From Actinomycetota bacterium (GTDB lineage Bacteria; Actinomycetota; Actinomycetes; S36-B12): DNA of 8,127 bases. The notes beneath the pieces are model-generated. The model had not been told where the DNA came from. It searched no databases and saw only the letters and a list, made by a program, of their open reading frames with translations. Below, in pieces: positions 5,859-8,127 of this stretch. Each line of letters begins with the position of its first letter. Within the stretch, counting starts at the first letter, position 1. The position numbers and the translations under genes are program-made. Where the stretch lies: assembly GCA_009700485.1 (NCBI GenBank), contig WLLZ01000079.1, forward strand, positions 1-8,127, read 5' to 3'.

Positions 5859-6995
5859 CTACTTACCAATTCGCTTGAGAGCTTCTGCATAGCCGACACG
5901 TACCTGCTCTAGCACCGCCGGCCACGTCTGCGAAGGTGCCGTGGAGGCATTGTGTGCACTCAGCGAATTGAGTAGTTCGCGGTCTCGGGCTAGCCGAATA
6001 AGGGCAGCGGCTGACCCGGCATCATCTGCTGCAATAAGCCCTTCGACCCCATCGCTGATGAACTGCGTGGTGCCCGTGCCCGCACGCGCTACCACGGGTA
6101 GCCCAGCACTCCTGGCTTCTAATGCGGCCAGGCCAAACGACTCCCTGACGGAAGGCTGAATGAAGACGTCGCTCACCGCGAATACCGATCTAATTCCAGC
6201 GTTATCAAGGCGCCCGGTGAATGTCACGGCTTCAGCGAGCCCATGATCTCTGGCAAACTTCTCAGCTCGCGAACGATCCGGGCCGTCTCCGATAACCGTG
6301 AGATAAATCCGCTCATCACTTTGCCTAGCATGAGCGATGATTCGGAGTAACGGAATTATCCGCTTGCGAGGCGCCAACCGCATGACCGTAACCACACGAA
6401 GTTCACTGTCATCGCGGACCGCATGCTCAATTTGCCAAGCACTTGGATCAATGCCATTAGGCACGACCAGTACTTCACCTAGCCCGGGTATCGCAGCAGA
6501 AATTCGATCGGCGGCGGTGCGACTTACCGCTGAAACTTGCATGCCCCATCGCGACAACCTGCCAATCTCGTAAGTTGCTTTAAACCCAGGCCGCGCTAGT
6601 GGGCCCCACATGCTGTGCACCGTCACGAGGGTTGGCATCTTGAGTTCATGGGTGGCCCGTAGCGCCCCCCAAGCGAAAGGGGAAATCACGCCGGCATGTA
6701 CGTGGACCACGTCCACCGCATTCGCGGTAAGCAGATCGGCAACATGTGCTCTGGTTCGCAGGTGGATCGGCAAATCAAATGGCACTCGCATTGCTACGCG
6801 GTGAACCCTGATGCCGTCAATTTCTTGCCCATCGAGGATTTCGGAGCGCGAAGGTGATACGCGGTGGCCTGGTGTTGCAGTAATAACTCTCACTTCGTCC
6901 CCGGCAGCAACCTGTGCCATTGCCAGTGCCCGCACCTGTGACTCGATACCGCCGGTACGTGGCAGATAGCAGTCACTGACATGCGCAATTCTCAC
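5859..6995 (-). CDS. GT4-family (GT-B fold) glycosyltransferase, acceptor unknown
   Basis: This retaining glycosyltransferase of 378 residues transfers a sugar from an activated donor. The N-terminal half carries VRIAHVSDCYLPRTGGIE, with the glycine loop GG15-16, and VHVHAG (97-102). The C-terminal donor domain shows VPNGID (178-183), RLAPRKR (206-212) that would bind phosphates, IGDGP (235-239), and the EX7E motif Glu285-Glu293 in RESFGLAALEARSAGLPVVA. No signal peptide or membrane span is seen. The glycine loop differs from that of MshA, so mycothiol synthesis is not supported; a PimB-like or envelope glycan role is possible. I chose GTG 6995 because family members begin (M)RIAHVSD; GTG 7013 has a GGTGG-like site and would add six residues. 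The gene is 9 bp upstream of dapF and divergent, by 30 bp, from a PIG-L deacetylase that could act on the same product. Confidence 0.9.
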   Translation of the reverse strand: MRIAHVSDCYLPRTGGIESQVRALAMAQVAAGDEVRVITATPGHRVSPSRSEILDGQEIDGIRVHRVAMRVPFDLPIHLRTRAHVADLLTANAVDVVHVHAGVISPFAWGALRATHELKMPTLVTVHSMWGPLARPGFKATYEIGRLSRWGMQVSAVSRTAADRISAAIPGLGEVLVVPNGIDPSAWQIEHAVRDDSELRVVTVMRLAPRKRIIPLLRIIAHARQSDERIYLTVIGDGPDRSRAEKFARDHGLAEAVTFTGRLDNAGIRSVFAVSDVFIQPSVRESFGLAALEARSAGLPVVARAGTGTTQFISDGVEGLIAADDAGSAAALIRLARDRELLNSLSAHNASTAPSQTWPAVLEQVRVGYAEALKRIGK

Positions 6996-7002
6996 TCTGG
7001 GA

Positions 7003-7021
7003 CCGTACGGCACAATGTGCC
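7003..7021. promoter_or_regulatory. Adjoining palindromes between divergent glycosyltransferase and deacetylase genes
   Basis: The 30-bp gap (6996-7025) holds the perfect 8-bp palindrome CCGTACGG (7003-7010) and, sharing two bases with it, GGCACA-A-TGTGCC (7009-7021), a perfect 6-bp inverted repeat around one base. Neither flanking start used here has a clear Shine-Dalgarno. A shared operator for two leaderless divergent transcripts is a possible reading. The symmetry is certain, the function is inference, and no good -35/-10 pair was found. Confidence 0.45.
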
Positions 7022-7025
7022 CACC

Positions 7026-7832
7026 ATGACGCCCCACCCGCCGCACGTCCTCGTCTTCGTGCACGCGCACCCAGACGATGAGGCCCTTCTGACCGCCGGA
7101 ACCATGGCCCGAGCGGTGGCCGAAGGCCAGCGGGTGGTGCTCATCGTGGCGACAAATGGCGAAGCCGGCCTTACCTCGACTGCGTTAAGCGCTGGTCTTG
7201 GCCTCCGGCGACAGGCCGAGTTAGCGGCCTCCGCCGATGCCATCGGAGTGCATCGGGTGGTGACTTTGGGCTACCCAGACTCCGGGCTTCATGGGGAACA
7301 GCCTGATGGTTTTGCCCACCTAGACCGATTCACTATCGCAAAGGAAATTGCCGCCGTCTTGGACGCGGAGGACGCCGACACGCTCATCGGCTATGACTCG
7401 GCAGGCGGCTACGGGCATCCAGATCACCTGCAGGTACATCGCGCCACCAGAGCCGCCGCGGTGCTAGCCAAGAAGCCACCACAATTATTCGAGGCCACCT
7501 TGCCGCGTGAACCCATCGTCAAGGCGGTGCAGCTCGCTGCGAAATTGCACCTCACACCAAGTGACTGGGATGCCCACGAATTCGACTACGCTTGGACAGC
7601 AGGTGCCGACATCACCCACCGGGTAAATGTCCGCCCTTTCATGAAAGCAAAGCGTCAAGCCTTGCGCGCCCACGCATCACAAGCTGGGGCTGATGGAACT
7701 ACGCGAACCCTGGCGATACTTACCCGCATCCCTGGGCCACTAGCTTCACTGTTACTAGGCACCGAGTACTACATAAGAGTTTCAGACCCCAAGGCCGCTA
7801 AGACCCGAGGAACCGCGTCCGGCGCATCATAA
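7026..7832 (+). CDS. PIG-L/LmbE-family zinc-dependent deacetylase
   Basis: This is a 268-residue cytosolic metal-dependent N-deacetylase of the family that includes MshB, Mca and PIG-L, which remove acetyl groups from N-acetylglucosaminyl substrates or cleave related amides. The hallmark AHPDDE (14-19) gives zinc ligands His15 and Asp18 with Asp17 as general base. GYGHPDH (128-134) gives the third ligand His134 and the accompanying His131. The family segment KRQALRAHASQ lies at 209-219. The start is ATG 7026 because the fold begins HVLVFVHAHPDDE; GTG 7017 and ATG 6981 are also in frame. No Shine-Dalgarno is evident, so the mRNA may be leaderless. It is divergent from a GT4 gene, and its last 64 bp overlap the 3' end of miaA on the other strand. 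The substrate is unknown; MshB is possible but not shown. Confidence 0.92.
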   Translation: MTPHPPHVLVFVHAHPDDEALLTAGTMARAVAEGQRVVLIVATNGEAGLTSTALSAGLGLRRQAELAASADAIGVHRVVTLGYPDSGLHGEQPDGFAHLDRFTIAKEIAAVLDAEDADTLIGYDSAGGYGHPDHLQVHRATRAAAVLAKKPPQLFEATLPREPIVKAVQLAAKLHLTPSDWDAHEFDYAWTAGADITHRVNVRPFMKAKRQALRAHASQAGADGTTRTLAILTRIPGPLASLLLGTEYYIRVSDPKAAKTRGTASGAS

Positions 7833-8127
7833 TCAATCCAAGTGATGCGCGAGTCACGGCGAAACCAACGTTGTTGGCGACGCGCGAATTTGCTCGTCGC
7901 ATCGATAGTGGCTTGAAGTGCCTGCTCCGATGAGCAATCTCCATTTAGGTAAGCCAGAACTTGGAGATAACCCAGGGCCCGTGATGCGGTTCGCCAATTA
8001 GCCAGCCCGGCGGCGGCCAGTTCACGTACCTCTTCAACAAATCCCGCGGCCCACATCAAGTGAACCCGTTCGGCTATGCGCTCATCGAGAACACTCCGTG
8101 GAATCTCAAGCCCAATACGAATCGTCG
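7769..8127 (-). CDS. miaA: tRNA dimethylallyltransferase, C-terminal part
   Basis: The last 118 codons of MiaA are present; the gene continues past the right edge, so the N-terminal P-loop cannot be checked. MiaA transfers dimethylallyl from DMAPP to N6 of A37 in tRNAs that read UNN codons, the first step toward ms2i6A. Visible family segments, from the cut edge, are IGLEIPRSVLDERIAERV, MWAAGFVEEVREL, RTASRALGY, which is strongly conserved, and KFARRQQRWFRRD, the tRNA-contacting region near the C-terminus. The reading frame is open right to the edge, with no start to assign. The stop at 7769 lies inside the convergent deacetylase gene. miaA next to dapF/hflX is a common actinobacterial arrangement, here interrupted by the glycosyltransferase/deacetylase pair. 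Confidence 0.96.
   Translation of the reverse strand, partial: TIRIGLEIPRSVLDERIAERVHLMWAAGFVEEVRELAAAGLANWRTASRALGYLQVLAYLNGDCSSEQALQATIDATSKFARRQQRWFRRDSRITWIDYDAPDAVPRVLAALGSETLM

Noticed and set aside
5859..6995. Assignment of the glycosyltransferase as MshA and of the deacetylase as MshB
   Set aside because: The GT4 N-terminus (SDCYLPRTGGIE) does not show the MshA-type segment, and no other mycothiol gene is in the window. Only the family-level calls are kept.
1..8127. Mobile element, CRISPR array, phage defence island, riboswitch or tRNA
   Set aside because: No transposase, terminal inverted repeats, spaced direct repeats, cloverleaf or known riboswitch pattern was seen on either strand; apart from vapBC and the GT4/PIG-L pair, the content is core genes.

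Overview
The window looks like a chromosomal segment from a member of the Actinomycetota with moderate GC content (mid-50s per cent by eye; not computed). Three things point there. Most of the genes belong to a conserved actinobacterial neighbourhood (miaA, dapF, hflX, a DinG-type helicase, lexA). A Gram-positive/actinobacterial type SOS box, TCGAAC-N4-GTTTGA, precedes lexA. GTG starts are frequent, and several genes lack a clear Shine-Dalgarno. Genus cannot be read from this sequence, although an aquatic or otherwise uncultured actinobacterium with a compact genome would fit.

Layout, left to right. Positions 1-150 are the lexA control region: a near-perfect LexA box at 11-26 overlapping the -35 of a good promoter (TTGAAT-17-TAGGTT), then a leader of about 90 nt. 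lexA is on the + strand (151-846). It converges on a VapBC toxin-antitoxin pair (- strand, 1501 down to 885), whose genes share a 4-bp GTGA overlap and which is headed by a perfect 10+1+10 bp palindromic operator (1510-1530). Upstream of that lies a minus-strand run of closely packed genes: a GT4 glycosyltransferase (5859-6995), then dapF (9-bp gap), then hflX (57-bp gap), then a dinG-like iron-sulphur helicase (8-bp overlap). Divergent from the glycosyltransferase, across only 30 bp that contain two back-to-back palindromes, is a PIG-L/LmbE zinc deacetylase (+, 7026-7832). Its last 64 bp overlap, tail to tail, the 3' end of miaA, which runs off the right edge on the minus strand.

How the genes fit together. 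LexA represses the SOS regulon, including itself, and is cleaved on DNA damage; the XPD/DinG-like helicase is of a type that resolves R-loops, G-quadruplexes or damaged forks. HflX rescues stalled ribosomes and splits 70S/100S particles, MiaA modifies tRNA A37, and DapF supplies meso-diaminopimelate for lysine and peptidoglycan. These are core genes. The two parts that look accessory are the vapBC module, inserted between lexA and the helicase gene, and the glycosyltransferase/deacetylase pair, inserted between dapF and miaA. The second pair repeats the enzymatic logic of MshA/MshB or PIG-A/PIG-L (add an N-acetyl sugar, then deacetylate it) but the transferase lacks the MshA signature, so its product is unknown. 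I found no mobile element, CRISPR array, RNA gene or clearly new system. No gene-free stretch exceeds 300 bases.
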